A stretch of DNA of 9,415 nucleotides, taken from the NCBI GenBank assembly GCA_964608495.1, contig CAZSOQ010000206.1, forward strand, positions 1-9,415. Direction: 5' to 3'. This document shows positions 1 to 6,495 of the stretch, in pieces (within the stretch, counting starts at the first letter, position 1; each line of letters starts with the position of its first letter). This stretch comes from JAKORR01 sp964608495 (lineage in GTDB: Bacteria; Armatimonadota; Zipacnadia; Zipacnadales; FEN-943). The position numbers were made by a program, and so were the translations under genes. The notes beneath the pieces were generated by a model, which saw only the letters and a program-made list of their open reading frames with translations, was not told the DNA's origin and ran no database searches.

Positions 1-1259
1 AGCCAGGCGGAGTCGGAGGTGAAGAGCAGCTCGGTGCCCTTCTTGGTGGGCTGAGGCGGGGGGCCGCCGGGATAGGGCTGCTCCTGGGGAGCCTCCTCGG
101 CCACCTCGAAGGCACGGGCTCCGGGGAAGAAGAGGGCCTCCTGGCCGGCGGTGATGTCGTGCTGCTCGGGGTGGACGACGAGCGGGATACCGATGTTGCC
201 CCACAGATTCGAAACGGGATCGAAGAGGACGCCGTTGAGCGGCGTGATGCCGCGGGGCTCAAGAATCTGGTGCAGGTCCGGCGCGGGCGGCACCTCGAGG
301 GCGGCGAAGAGCTTGCCGGCCTGGTCGAGGTACTTCTGGATCGCCGACATCTCCTTGTCGGCGAGCGGCTGCTGGGGCCCCACGATGCACAGCACCGCGC
401 AGTCGCCCGGGATCGCCGGCTCCTTCTGCTGCAGCAGCACCAGCTCCTCGACATCGTACTGCTGGTTCTCGAGATTGCTCTTGATGTCGGCGATGCTGCT
501 CTGGTCCATGCCCTCAAGGCGCTTCTCGCCGTGACCGGCGAGGAAGTACACCTTGGTCTTCTCGCCCTTGGTGACGGCCAGGATGGCGGAGGTGAGCTGC
601 TCCTCGCCACCGCCCGTCACCTCTTCTTTCTTGTCGGCGCAGGTGACGATGACCGTGCCGTCGTAGCGGACATCGTACTCCTTGACCTTGTCCATGCTGG
701 TCTTGGGGTCGTAGATCGTCACCTTGGTCTTGGCCGAGGCGATATCGTACTCGCGCAGGCGCGAGCGGATCTCCTCGGCATTGTAGTAGTCGGGGGAGAT
801 GAAGGCCGTGACCTGCACGGGCTTGTCGAGCCCCCGCAGGATGGTCACGGTCTGCTCGCTGAGCGAGAACTGCTTGTTCTGGGTGAAGTCGTGGCGCCAG
901 TGATGCCGGGCGCCGATGACGTTGGCCAGGACCACGATGCCCAGGACGAAGAGGGCGAAGGTGGCGGAGTTGGCGAATTGGCGGGCAGAGCGCTGTCGCC
1001 AGACTCCCCGCAGGCGGTCGGCGTTGGTGACCGCGTAGACGGCCAGGGCCACGACCGCCAAGATGAGGAGGACCAGCGGCGCCCCCACGAACTTCTTCAT
1101 CACCGCCCACCAGAGCAGGGCGACGATGACGAGCACGAGGCCCGCGACGCCCGAGATGATGCCCGCCAGCACGGCCGGAGGCAGGGGCTCGCGCTGCCTC
1201 TGGAGCCTGGGATCACGCCTCGAGGCGGGGCGAGTGTCTTGATTGGAGTCTGGACGCAT
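1..1259 (-). CDS. GldG-like auxiliary protein of an ABC transporter (3' part beyond window)
   Basis: The reading frame is open from an ATG at 1259 to the left edge, so about 419 residues are present and the C-terminus is missing. It resembles the GldG / ABC-type auxiliary family. After a charged N-terminus there are hydrophobic segments at about 29-51, 59-79 and 97-117. The family hallmark follows: RHDFTQNKQFSLSEQT near 122-137, then a periplasmic-type domain with LDKPVQV (144-150), YDPKTS (183-188) and the VYFLAGHGE motif (237-245). The segment near 390-405 is proline-rich. An AGGAG lies 10 nt before the ATG. An in-frame ATG at 1277 is possible, but its GAGGA abuts the codon. The gene starts 43 nt after the permease and is surely in the same operon. 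In gliding Bacteroidetes GldG works with GldA and GldF; elsewhere the substrate is unknown. Family call is firm, function is not. Confidence 0.88.
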   Translation of the reverse strand, partial: MRPDSNQDTRPASRRDPRLQRQREPLPPAVLAGIISGVAGLVLVIVALLWWAVMKKFVGAPLVLLILAVVALAVYAVTNADRLRGVWRQRSARQFANSATFALFVLGIVVLANVIGARHHWRHDFTQNKQFSLSEQTVTILRGLDKPVQVTAFISPDYYNAEEIRSRLREYDIASAKTKVTIYDPKTSMDKVKEYDVRYDGTVIVTCADKKEEVTGGGEEQLTSAILAVTKGEKTKVYFLAGHGEKRLEGMDQSSIADIKSNLENQQYDVEELVLLQQKEPAIPGDCAVLCIVGPQQPLADKEMSAIQKYLDQAGKLFAALEVPPAPDLHQILEPRGITPLNGVLFDPVSNLWGNIGIPLVVHPEQHDITAGQEALFFPGARAFEVAEEAPQEQPYPGGPPPQPTKKGTELLFTSDSAW

Positions 1260-1302
1260 AGCGAATCCGCTCCTCATTCCTCGCGGTAGCTGCCGCTCAC
1301 CC

Positions 1303-2013
1303 TCAGGCACGGCGCTGCTCGAGCGACCGCACCGTGAGGAAGATGAAGAAGAAGACCAGGGAGGCGAAGTAGACCAACGGCCTGGTGTCGAAGATGCCTT
1401 TCTCGAGGTCCTGGATGTTCTCGAAGGTGGACAGTTGCTTGACGACGTCACCGATCTGCTGGCTGACGGACATGGCGATCCAGCCGATGAGCCAGAAAAG
1501 GAGAAGGACGAGGATGGTCATGACGGCGGAGGCGATCTGGTTGGAGGTGAGGGAGCTGGAGAAGAGGCCGATGGCCAGGAAGGAGGCGCCGGCCAGTAAG
1601 ATGCCCAGGTAGCCTACGAGGACCTCGCCCCAGTCCGGCGCGCCGTACTTCTCCATGATGAGCGGGTAGATGAAGGAGACGAGGAGGATGATGACCAGCA
1701 GGACCACGGCGGCCAGGTACTTGCCCAGGGCCACCTCGATCTCGCGAACGGGCTTGGTCAGGAGCACCTCGATGGTGCCGAGATTGCGCTCCTGGGCTAT
1801 CAGACCCATGGTGATGACCGGGGCGACCATGACCAGCAGGAAGGCCATGGTGTGAAGCAGGTCGGCCATGCGGGCCTCGGCGCGGCCGCTGCCGACGTAG
1901 AGGGCGAAGAGCAGTGAGGTGATACCGAGGAAGAAGCAGATGACCACATAGGCCATCGGCGATGTGAAATAGGCGTAAAGCTCCCTACGCATGATTGCCG
2001 CGATGTTGCGCAT
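1303..2013 (-). CDS. ABC-2 type transporter permease, GldF-like
   Basis: A 236-residue integral membrane protein with six predicted transmembrane segments at about 21-41, 52-74, 97-120, 131-153, 160-183 and 212-230, the usual layout of ABC-2 permeases. The cytoplasmic-loop signature ERNLGTIEVLLTKPV (75-89) is typical of the GldF/NosY-like branch. It should form the membrane channel used by the ATPase encoded just upstream. The ATG at 2013 has AGGAG 10 nt before it, and that SD overlaps the stop codon of the ATPase gene (2027-2029), which suggests translational coupling. An alternative Met at residue 8 is less well placed. The gene is intact; its length is normal for GldF. The exported substrate cannot be told from sequence. 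Confidence 0.9.
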   Translation of the reverse strand: MRNIAAIMRRELYAYFTSPMAYVVICFFLGITSLLFALYVGSGRAEARMADLLHTMAFLLVMVAPVITMGLIAQERNLGTIEVLLTKPVREIEVALGKYLAAVVLLVIILLVSFIYPLIMEKYGAPDWGEVLVGYLGILLAGASFLAIGLFSSSLTSNQIASAVMTILVLLLFWLIGWIAMSVSQQIGDVVKQLSTFENIQDLEKGIFDTRPLVYFASLVFFFIFLTVRSLEQRRA

Positions 2014-2026
2014 CGTGAGCCAACTC

Positions 2027-2986
2027 CTACTTGCTGGACTCCGAGGTCTCGGGTGTGGCGGGGGTCTCCGAGGTGGTCAGTTCGCGGAACACTTCCTCTA
2101 GGGAGAGCTCGATGGGCCGCAGTTCGAGAAGGTCGAAGCCGCGCTGCACCACCAGACGTGCCACATCGGCGCGGCAGTCGGCCCCGACGTCGCTGTCCAC
2201 GAGCCAGGTGTCCGCGTCGTCGCCGGGCCGCACGGCTGTGACGCGGGGCAGGTCCAGCATCTGCTTGGCGAGGCTGTCGTCGGCGCCCCGGACGCGGATG
2301 AGAAGGGTCTCCGCCCGGCGGATCTGGGCGGTCAGGGCCTCGGGCGTGTCCTCGGCGACGATCTGGCCGCGGTTGATGATAATCACCCGCTGGCAGGTCA
2401 TCTGGGCCTCGGGCAGGATGTGGGTGCTCAGCAGCACGGTGTGCTCGCCGGCCAGGGACCTGATGAGGTCGCGGACCTCGCGGATCTGGTTGGGGTCGAG
2501 GCCGATGGTGGGCTCGTCGAGGATGAGGACGGGCGGGTCGTGGATGAGAGCCTGGGCCAGGCCGACGCGCTGGCGATAGCCCAGAGAGAGAGTGGCGATG
2601 ATCGAGTCGGCCCGCTCTTCCAGTCCGCAGGTGTCCACGGCGCGGTCCACGGCCTGGCCGAGGGCCTGGCCGCCCAGCCCGTGGAGCCGTCCCGCGAAGC
2701 GCAGATACTGCCGAACGCGCATCTCGGGATACAGGGCGATGCGCTCTGGGAGGTAGCCGACATGGCGGCGGACCTCCAAGGAGTCCTCCTGGACGTCGAA
2801 CCCGGCGACCTTCACCTCGCCGTAGGTGGGGGGAAGGTAGCAGGTCAGCACGCGCATCGTGGTCGTCTTGCCGGCGCCGTTGGGGCCGAGGAAGGCCACG
2901 ATCTCCCCCTCGGCCACCTGCAGGCTCACATCCATGACGGCCGGATGAGTGCCATAGAACTTCGTCAGGCCAGTGACCTGAATCAT
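2027..2986 (-). CDS. ABC transporter ATP-binding protein, GldA-like
   Basis: A 319-residue ATPase that should power the adjacent permease. All nucleotide-binding motifs are visible: Walker A GPNGAGKT (34-41), signature LSLGYRQR (133-140), Walker B VLILDEP (153-159) with its catalytic Glu158, D-loop GLD (162-164) and switch His189. The signature has LSLG instead of LSGG or the LSKG common in this branch, while GYRQR is the GldA/multidrug-type form. A C-terminal accessory region of about 100 residues (from about 220) ends with the LEEVFRELT motif that is usual for such exporters, followed by a Ser/Thr/Pro/Glu-rich tail. The start at 2986 is set by GGAGGT six bases upstream and by homology beginning at MIQVTGLTKFYG. 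The frame is open further upstream, but that extension crosses the promoter and looks non-coding. First gene of the operon. Confidence 0.95.
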   Translation of the reverse strand: MIQVTGLTKFYGTHPAVMDVSLQVAEGEIVAFLGPNGAGKTTTMRVLTCYLPPTYGEVKVAGFDVQEDSLEVRRHVGYLPERIALYPEMRVRQYLRFAGRLHGLGGQALGQAVDRAVDTCGLEERADSIIATLSLGYRQRVGLAQALIHDPPVLILDEPTIGLDPNQIREVRDLIRSLAGEHTVLLSTHILPEAQMTCQRVIIINRGQIVAEDTPEALTAQIRRAETLLIRVRGADDSLAKQMLDLPRVTAVRPGDDADTWLVDSDVGADCRADVARLVVQRGFDLLELRPIELSLEEVFRELTTSETPATPETSESSK

Positions 2987-3022
2987 GGGCGTACCTCCGA
3001 TCAGATGGGTCCGCCAGATGAG

Positions 3023-3059
3023 GAAGCCGACTCTTCGGATGGCGCAAGGAGCCGGCTTC
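3023..3059 (-). promoter_or_regulatory. Leader hairpin of the ABC transporter operon
   Basis: Nine-base arms at 3023-3031 and 3051-3059 pair (eight Watson-Crick pairs and one G-T) around a 19-nt loop. The hairpin lies in the transcribed leader between the predicted start near 3101 and the ATPase SD at 2993-2998. No T-run follows, so it is not a simple terminator. A role in mRNA stability or control is inference. Confidence 0.4.
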
Positions 3060-3080
3060 GGCAAGACCGGGACCGTGGGA

Positions 3081-3109
3081 TTGAACTCTCTGTGTGCCGA
3101 AGGTAAGAT
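3081..3109 (+). promoter_or_regulatory. Candidate plus-strand promoter for queD and TauE-like gene
   Basis: TTGAAC (3081-3086) and TAAGAT (3104-3109) are 17 bp apart; each hexamer matches four of six consensus bases. The -10 overlaps that of the minus-strand promoter by two bases. If used, transcription starts near 3116 and queD gets a leader of about 540 nt. No better plus-strand promoter is visible between here and queD, but the match is modest and might be chance. Confidence 0.35.
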
Positions 3110-3136
3110 TATAGCCACGCCGACCTGGGCCGTCAA
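3108..3136 (-). promoter_or_regulatory. Sigma70-type promoter for the ABC transporter operon
   Basis: On the minus strand, TTGACG (3136-3131) and a consensus TATAAT (3113-3108) are separated by exactly 17 bp. Eleven of twelve positions match the housekeeping sigma consensus. Transcription would start near 3101, giving a leader of about 115 nt before the ATPase start. It is the only strong promoter match I found in the window. The GC-rich setting makes a chance match unlikely. Confidence 0.75.
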
Positions 3137-3655
3137 CAGTCGGGCCCTGGGTGCGTGGGTGCCGTCGCGTGAGGACGGATCTGTCGCAGGCACGGGCGGG
3201 TGGCGCAGTCACCTCGACCGCCAAGAGGTGAGCCTGGTGCAGGGAGCCGGGCTTGCCTTAGGGGCGAGCCACGGCTGGCGACACGTCATGGTAATCCCGG
3301 TCGCCGGCACAGCCGGCTGCTACATCAGGCGCCTTGGATGCGGGCGCATCCTGCCGGAAGCGAACAGCCCCGCTCCGGACGTTGGCTCCGGCGCGGGCAG
3401 GTCCAGGCGCGCCCCCTCGGGACGGTGGCAGGCGGCCGGATGGGTGCCTGCCGCCGGTCACCCTAAGGCCCTTCCGCGTGCCGGCGAGGGACGAGGTAGC
3501 GGTGGGCGGCCGGCGTCGGCGGCAGGGGCGTCGCCCCCGCAGCGGCGGTCGGCAGGAGCCTTGCCGGGGCTGAGAGCACCGCGCCCTGGCCCCCAGGTCA
3601 GGCCCATACTCGGAGCGGGCTCACCAGGAACCTGTCCGACCCAGAGGTGACAGCC
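3137..3655 (+). other. Non-coding region dense in inverted repeats upstream of queD
   Basis: About 520 bp with no credible gene; open frames here have no family-like sequence. It holds a series of potential stems (plus-strand positions): 3209-3215 with 3225-3231 (7 bp), 3274-3282 with 3300-3308 (9 bp with one G-T), 3304-3308 with 3312-3316 (competes with the previous stem), 3336-3341 with 3346-3351 (6 bp, four-base loop), 3423-3433 with 3446-3456 (11 bp with one G-T), 3525-3529 with 3533-3537, and 3585-3589 with 3593-3597. No tRNA, tmRNA, RNase P RNA, SRP RNA or known riboswitch core could be matched by eye. GC-rich DNA yields stems by chance, so the case for a functional RNA is suggestive only. 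The strand is shown as plus because queD lies downstream; it is not proven. Confidence 0.35.
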
Positions 3656-4033
3656 ATGTATGAACTGGCCGTGACAGGCGATTTCTCGGCCGCGCACGCG
3701 CTGCGCGACTACGACGGGCCCTGCGAGAGGGTGCACGGGCACAACTACAGGATCGAGATCGCCGTGACCGGCGAGAGGCTGAACCAGCAGGGACTGCTGG
3801 TGGACTTCCGCGACCTGAGGAGGGCGCTGGGGGCGATCCTGGAGAGGCTGGACCACAGGAACCTGAACGAGCTGGAAGCCTTCCGGGAGTGCAGCCCGAC
3901 GAGCGAGGTCATCGCGAGGCTGATCTACGAGGAGCTGGCGGGGCCCGTGCAGGCGCTGGGGGCGCGGCTGAGGCGCGTCACGGTGTGGGAGACGGAGCGG
4001 GCGTCGGCCAGCTATGAGCCGTCACCTGAGTAG
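3656..4033 (+). CDS. queD: 6-carboxy-tetrahydropterin synthase / 6-pyruvoyl-tetrahydropterin synthase family (QueD)
   Basis: A 125-residue cytosolic enzyme of the PTPS/QueD family (E. coli QueD is about 120 residues). QueD converts dihydroneopterin triphosphate to 6-carboxy-tetrahydropterin in the pathway to queuosine and other 7-deazaguanines. The zinc-binding histidines are His14 (FSAAH), His27 and His29 (VHGHNY). The catalytic cysteine is Cys23 in the CxxxHGH arrangement usual for QueD. The Asp66-His67 pair (LDHRNLNE) and Glu112 (VWETERASASY) complete the active site, and PTSE (81-84) is typical. GAGGTGA lies five bases before the ATG at 3656; a GTG at 3647 is in frame but inside the SD. 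It is followed after 22 nt by the TauE-like gene. No other queuosine genes are in the window, so a different pterin role cannot be excluded. Confidence 0.88.
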   Translation: MYELAVTGDFSAAHALRDYDGPCERVHGHNYRIEIAVTGERLNQQGLLVDFRDLRRALGAILERLDHRNLNELEAFRECSPTSEVIARLIYEELAGPVQALGARLRRVTVWETERASASYEPSPE

Positions 4034-4055
4034 CATCCAGTGGGAGAAAGGCAAC

Positions 4056-4457
4056 ATGAAGGTAATCGCGCTGAATATCGGACTCTACGCGCTCATCGGT
4101 CTCGTGGTGGGCCTGATGTCGGCTCTCCTGGGCATCGGGGGCGGCGTGCTGATGGTGCCGGTGCTGCACCTGGCCTTCGGCAAGGACATGCAGACCGCCG
4201 TTGGTACCTCGCTGGCGGCGATGGTGTTAGGATCGTTGGCCGGAGCGGCACGGCACGCGGGCTTCGCAAATATTGACTGGACCTTGGCGGCTGGCCTGGG
4301 GGCCGGTGCCGTCGTCGGGGCTTACGCGGTCGGCGCACCGCTGGCTGAGGCCCTCCCGTCGGACGTGCTGCGCAAGGCCTTTGGGATCCTGATGCTGGTC
4401 TTCGGCCTGCGTATGATCGGCGTGTTCGAGTGGGTCGCGGCCCTGGTAGTGAAGTAG
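4056..4457 (+). CDS. Half-length TauE/SafE (TSUP) family membrane protein
   Basis: A 133-residue membrane protein of the TauE/SafE (DUF81, TSUP) family, whose members move sulfite, sulfonates or other small organic anions across the cytoplasmic membrane. The family motif LIGLVVGLMSALLGIGGGVL (13-32), AVGTSLAAMV (48-57), and the LPSDVLRKAFGILML-FGLRM stretch (100-120) are clear. About four hydrophobic segments can be drawn (roughly 6-27, 28-42, 77-98, 107-131). Full-length members have about 250 residues in two such repeats, so this is one repeat with natural ends; no frameshift or remnant of a second half follows. It probably works as a dimer. The ATG at 4056 has GGGAG nine bases before it; an in-frame ATG at 4014 lies inside queD. 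Probably co-transcribed with queD; substrate unknown. Confidence 0.85.
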   Translation: MKVIALNIGLYALIGLVVGLMSALLGIGGGVLMVPVLHLAFGKDMQTAVGTSLAAMVLGSLAGAARHAGFANIDWTLAAGLGAGAVVGAYAVGAPLAEALPSDVLRKAFGILMLVFGLRMIGVFEWVAALVVK

Positions 4458-4461
4458 CGCC

Positions 4462-4479
4462 GCCCCGGGGCCCCGGGGC
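4462..4479. repeat. 18-bp GC palindrome between convergent genes
   Basis: GCCCCGGGGCCCCGGGGC is a perfect palindrome in the 52-bp gap between the convergent TauE-like gene and asd. As RNA it would form a 7-bp all-GC stem from either strand. There is no T-run on either side, so it is not a classical intrinsic terminator, but its position suits a bidirectional transcription stop or a block to 3' exonucleases. Function is inferred from position only. Confidence 0.4.
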
Positions 4480-4509
4480 ATGAGGAGACTGAAGCGGGGG
4501 ACCGGGAGG

Positions 4510-5583
4510 TCAGGCGTTCTCGAAGAAGCCCCGCTCGATCATGGCCTCGCCGATCTGGACGACGTTGGTGGCGGCTCCCTTGCGCAGGTTGTCGGCGACG
4601 ATCCACAAGTGCAGGCCGTAGTCCACCGTTTCGTCCTCCCTGATGCGTCCGACCAGGGTCAGGTCCTTGTACTCGTCGCGCAGAGCATCCGCCTGCGTGG
4701 GATAGGCCAGCTCCTCGGGGGCCCTGCGCACGGCGACGGCGTCGGGGTCGGCCGTGGGACCGTCAATCACCACCACGCCCGGCGCCTGGGACAGGACCTG
4801 GCGGGCGTCCTCGGCGCTGAGACGGTCCTTGAACTCGAGATTCACCGAAGCTGCGTGGCCGATCTGGACGGGCACGCGGACGGCCGTGGCCGTGATGAGC
4901 ATCTCCGGAGCGTCCAGGATCTTGCGCGACTCGTTGACCAGCTTCATCTCCTCTTTCGTGTAGCCGTTGGGCAGGAAGCGGTCAATGTGCGGGATGCAGT
5001 CGAGGGCTATGGGGCGCGTGAAGACGGACGGGGAGAACTGCACCGGGTCCCCGCCGACCAACTGGACGAGCTGGCTGTCGAGCTCCTCCATGGCCTGCTG
5101 GCCCCAGCCCGACACGGACTGGTAGGTGGAGACGACCATGCGCTTGACGCGGGCCGCAGCGTGTAGGGGAGCGACGGCCACGACGACCTGGATGGCGGAG
5201 CAGTTGGGGGAGGCGATGAGCCTCGTGTCCCGGGTGACGGCGTCCATGTTCACCTCGGGGACTACGAGCGGCACCTTGGGGTCGAGCCGGAAGTCGCTGC
5301 CGTTGTCAACGCAGTAGGCGCCGGCCCGCACGGCGGTGGCGGCCCACTCGACGCTGGCTCCCTTGGCGCCCTCGCGGCCGGCGAAGAAGACCAGGTCGAG
5401 GCCCTCGAACAGCGCGGCTTCGGTCTTGCGGACGTACACCTCGCGGCCGGCCAGCTCCTCGACCCGCTCGGACGTGGCCATCACGATCGGGGGCTCGGCG
5501 AGGGGGAAGCGGCGCTCGTCAAGACAGCGCAGGATCCGGTCTCCGACCGGGCCCACACCCACGACACCGACACGAAGCGCCAT
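4510..5583 (-). CDS. asd: Aspartate-semialdehyde dehydrogenase
   Basis: A 357-residue enzyme that reduces L-aspartyl-4-phosphate to L-aspartate-4-semialdehyde with NADPH, the branch point to lysine/diaminopimelate, threonine and methionine. The N-terminal dinucleotide-binding loop is VGVGPVGDRIL (8-18). The catalytic nucleophile is Cys128 in SPNCSA. STYQSVSGWGQQAMEEL (152-168) is the usual central motif. The catalytic histidine is His243 in RVPVQIGHAASVN. DNLRKGAATNVVQI (331-344) is the conserved C-terminal segment. The start at 5583 is preferred because GAGGTG lies nine bases upstream and the conserved domain begins at once; ATGs at 5607 and 5592 are in frame but poorly spaced from any SD. 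It lies 54 nt after dapB and appears to be the last gene of the rpsO-pnp-dapB-asd cluster. Its metabolite feeds DapA, whose product is the DapB substrate. Confidence 0.95.
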   Translation of the reverse strand: MALRVGVVGVGPVGDRILRCLDERRFPLAEPPIVMATSERVEELAGREVYVRKTEAALFEGLDLVFFAGREGAKGASVEWAATAVRAGAYCVDNGSDFRLDPKVPLVVPEVNMDAVTRDTRLIASPNCSAIQVVVAVAPLHAAARVKRMVVSTYQSVSGWGQQAMEELDSQLVQLVGGDPVQFSPSVFTRPIALDCIPHIDRFLPNGYTKEEMKLVNESRKILDAPEMLITATAVRVPVQIGHAASVNLEFKDRLSAEDARQVLSQAPGVVVIDGPTADPDAVAVRRAPEELAYPTQADALRDEYKDLTLVGRIREDETVDYGLHLWIVADNLRKGAATNVVQIGEAMIERGFFENA

Positions 5584-5637
5584 CTGGACCATCACCTCTT
5601 CCGGCATGCTCAGGGAGAACCGGTAGTATAGCCCAGG

Positions 5638-6438
5638 CTAGAGGAGTCGGTCGAGTCCGTAGATGAGGCCCTCGGCGTCGCAGATGGTACGCACGGCCAG
5701 GAGGACGCCGGGCATGAAGCACTCCCGGCTGGTGGAGATGCTCTCGATGATGAGCAGTTCGCCCTGGCCGCCGAAGATGACCTCCTGGTTGGCGACATAG
5801 CCCGGCAGGCGCACGGAGTGGATGCGCAGGCCCGCCGTGCTGCCGCCGCGGCTGCCCTGGAGCTTCTCGTGGGCCGTGGGGGCGCTGCGGAGCAGGCCGC
5901 CGTGGGCGGCCTCCATGACCTCGGCGGTCTTGAGGGCGGTGCCGGAGGGAGCGTCGGCCTTGCGTTCGTGGTGGCGCTCGATGATCTCGGCGTAGTCGAA
6001 GTGGCGGGCGGCCTCGGCGGCGAAGCGCATCATGAGGTTGGCGCCCAGGCTGAAGTTGGGGGCGATCAGGCAGGCGACGTGGTGATTGCGGCAGAGCCGC
6101 TCGACGACCTTCAGGTCGGTCTCGCCGAGGCCCGTGGTCCCGACTACGCAGTGGACGCCGGCCTTGAGGGCGACGGTGAGGTTGTCCAGGACGACGTCGG
6201 GGTGGGTGAAGTCCACCATGACCTGGGGCGAGCTGTGCTCGATGGCGGAGAGAAGGTGGCCCGTGACGACAAGGCCGATGGGATGGCCGAGGGCCACCTC
6301 ACCGATGTCGCGGTCGACCCCGGCGGGGTCGACCGCGGCAACCAACTCGAGGTCTTTGGCATCGCTGACGGCCCGCACCACGTGCTGGCCCATGTTACCG
6401 CACGCGCCGGTGACGAGAACCCGTATCGTCTTTGACAC
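5638..6438 (-). CDS. dapB: 4-hydroxy-tetrahydrodipicolinate reductase
   Basis: A 266-residue cytosolic NAD(P)H-dependent reductase that makes tetrahydrodipicolinate in the lysine/meso-diaminopimelate pathway, needed for peptidoglycan in most bacteria. The nucleotide-binding loop is GACGNMG (11-17), with VDFTHPD (75-81) and GTTG (100-103). The active-site signature is ERHHERKADAPSGTA (154-168), with catalytic His156 and Lys160. HSVRLPGYVANQEVIFGG (207-224) is the substrate and tetramer region in the form common in Gram-positive-type DapB. Length is normal. The start is GTG at 6438, with GGAGGG five bases upstream; the ATG at 6451 is out of frame. It lies 57 nt after pnp and 54 nt before asd. 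No dapA is in the window, although asd-dapA-dapB is a common order. Confidence 0.96.
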   Translation of the reverse strand: MSKTIRVLVTGACGNMGQHVVRAVSDAKDLELVAAVDPAGVDRDIGEVALGHPIGLVVTGHLLSAIEHSSPQVMVDFTHPDVVLDNLTVALKAGVHCVVGTTGLGETDLKVVERLCRNHHVACLIAPNFSLGANLMMRFAAEAARHFDYAEIIERHHERKADAPSGTALKTAEVMEAAHGGLLRSAPTAHEKLQGSRGGSTAGLRIHSVRLPGYVANQEVIFGGQGELLIIESISTSRECFMPGVLLAVRTICDAEGLIYGLDRLL

Positions 6439-6495
6439 CTTGACCCTCCATTCGTGTGAGGCTGGCCCGTGGGAGGGCGAGCAAGGGGCGTGGCG

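Noticed and set aside
159..1289. A 376-codon plus-strand open frame opposite the GldG-like gene
   Set aside because: Composition is low-complexity and shadow-like, whereas the minus strand has clear GldG motifs and an SD.
2987..3193. N-terminal extension of the ABC ATPase to a start at 3193
   Set aside because: It would run through the promoter, the leader hairpin and the SD at 2993-2998, and the extra residues match nothing in ABC ATPases.
3345..3372. SRP RNA-like motif (CCGGAAGCGAACAGCC)
   Set aside because: The symmetric loop of the SRP domain does not match in detail, and the flanking Alu-type or stem sequences are missing.
3555..3620. TPP riboswitch-like sequence (GGGGCTGAGAGCACC followed by a weak match to the second half)
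   Set aside because: The CTGAGA box is present, but the conserved ACCTGATC and TAATGCC parts are not, and the downstream genes are not thiamine genes.
2985..3650. Plus-strand open frame across the queD upstream region
   Set aside because: No recognisable protein features; many Gly/Ala/Arg/Pro residues as expected from GC-rich non-coding DNA.
3137..3655. RNase P RNA or cobalamin riboswitch
   Set aside because: No GAGGAAAGTCC core on either strand for RNase P, and no GCCACTG element or proper B12 box for cobalamin; only short partial resemblances such as CCAGGAACCTG.
5584..5607. Upstream start of asd at 5607
   Set aside because: No SD before it; the GAGGTG that would serve the 5583 start lies inside this extension.
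5625..5630. TATACT on the minus strand between dapB and asd as an internal promoter
   Set aside because: No acceptable -35 at 16-18 bp, and asd is closely spaced behind dapB.
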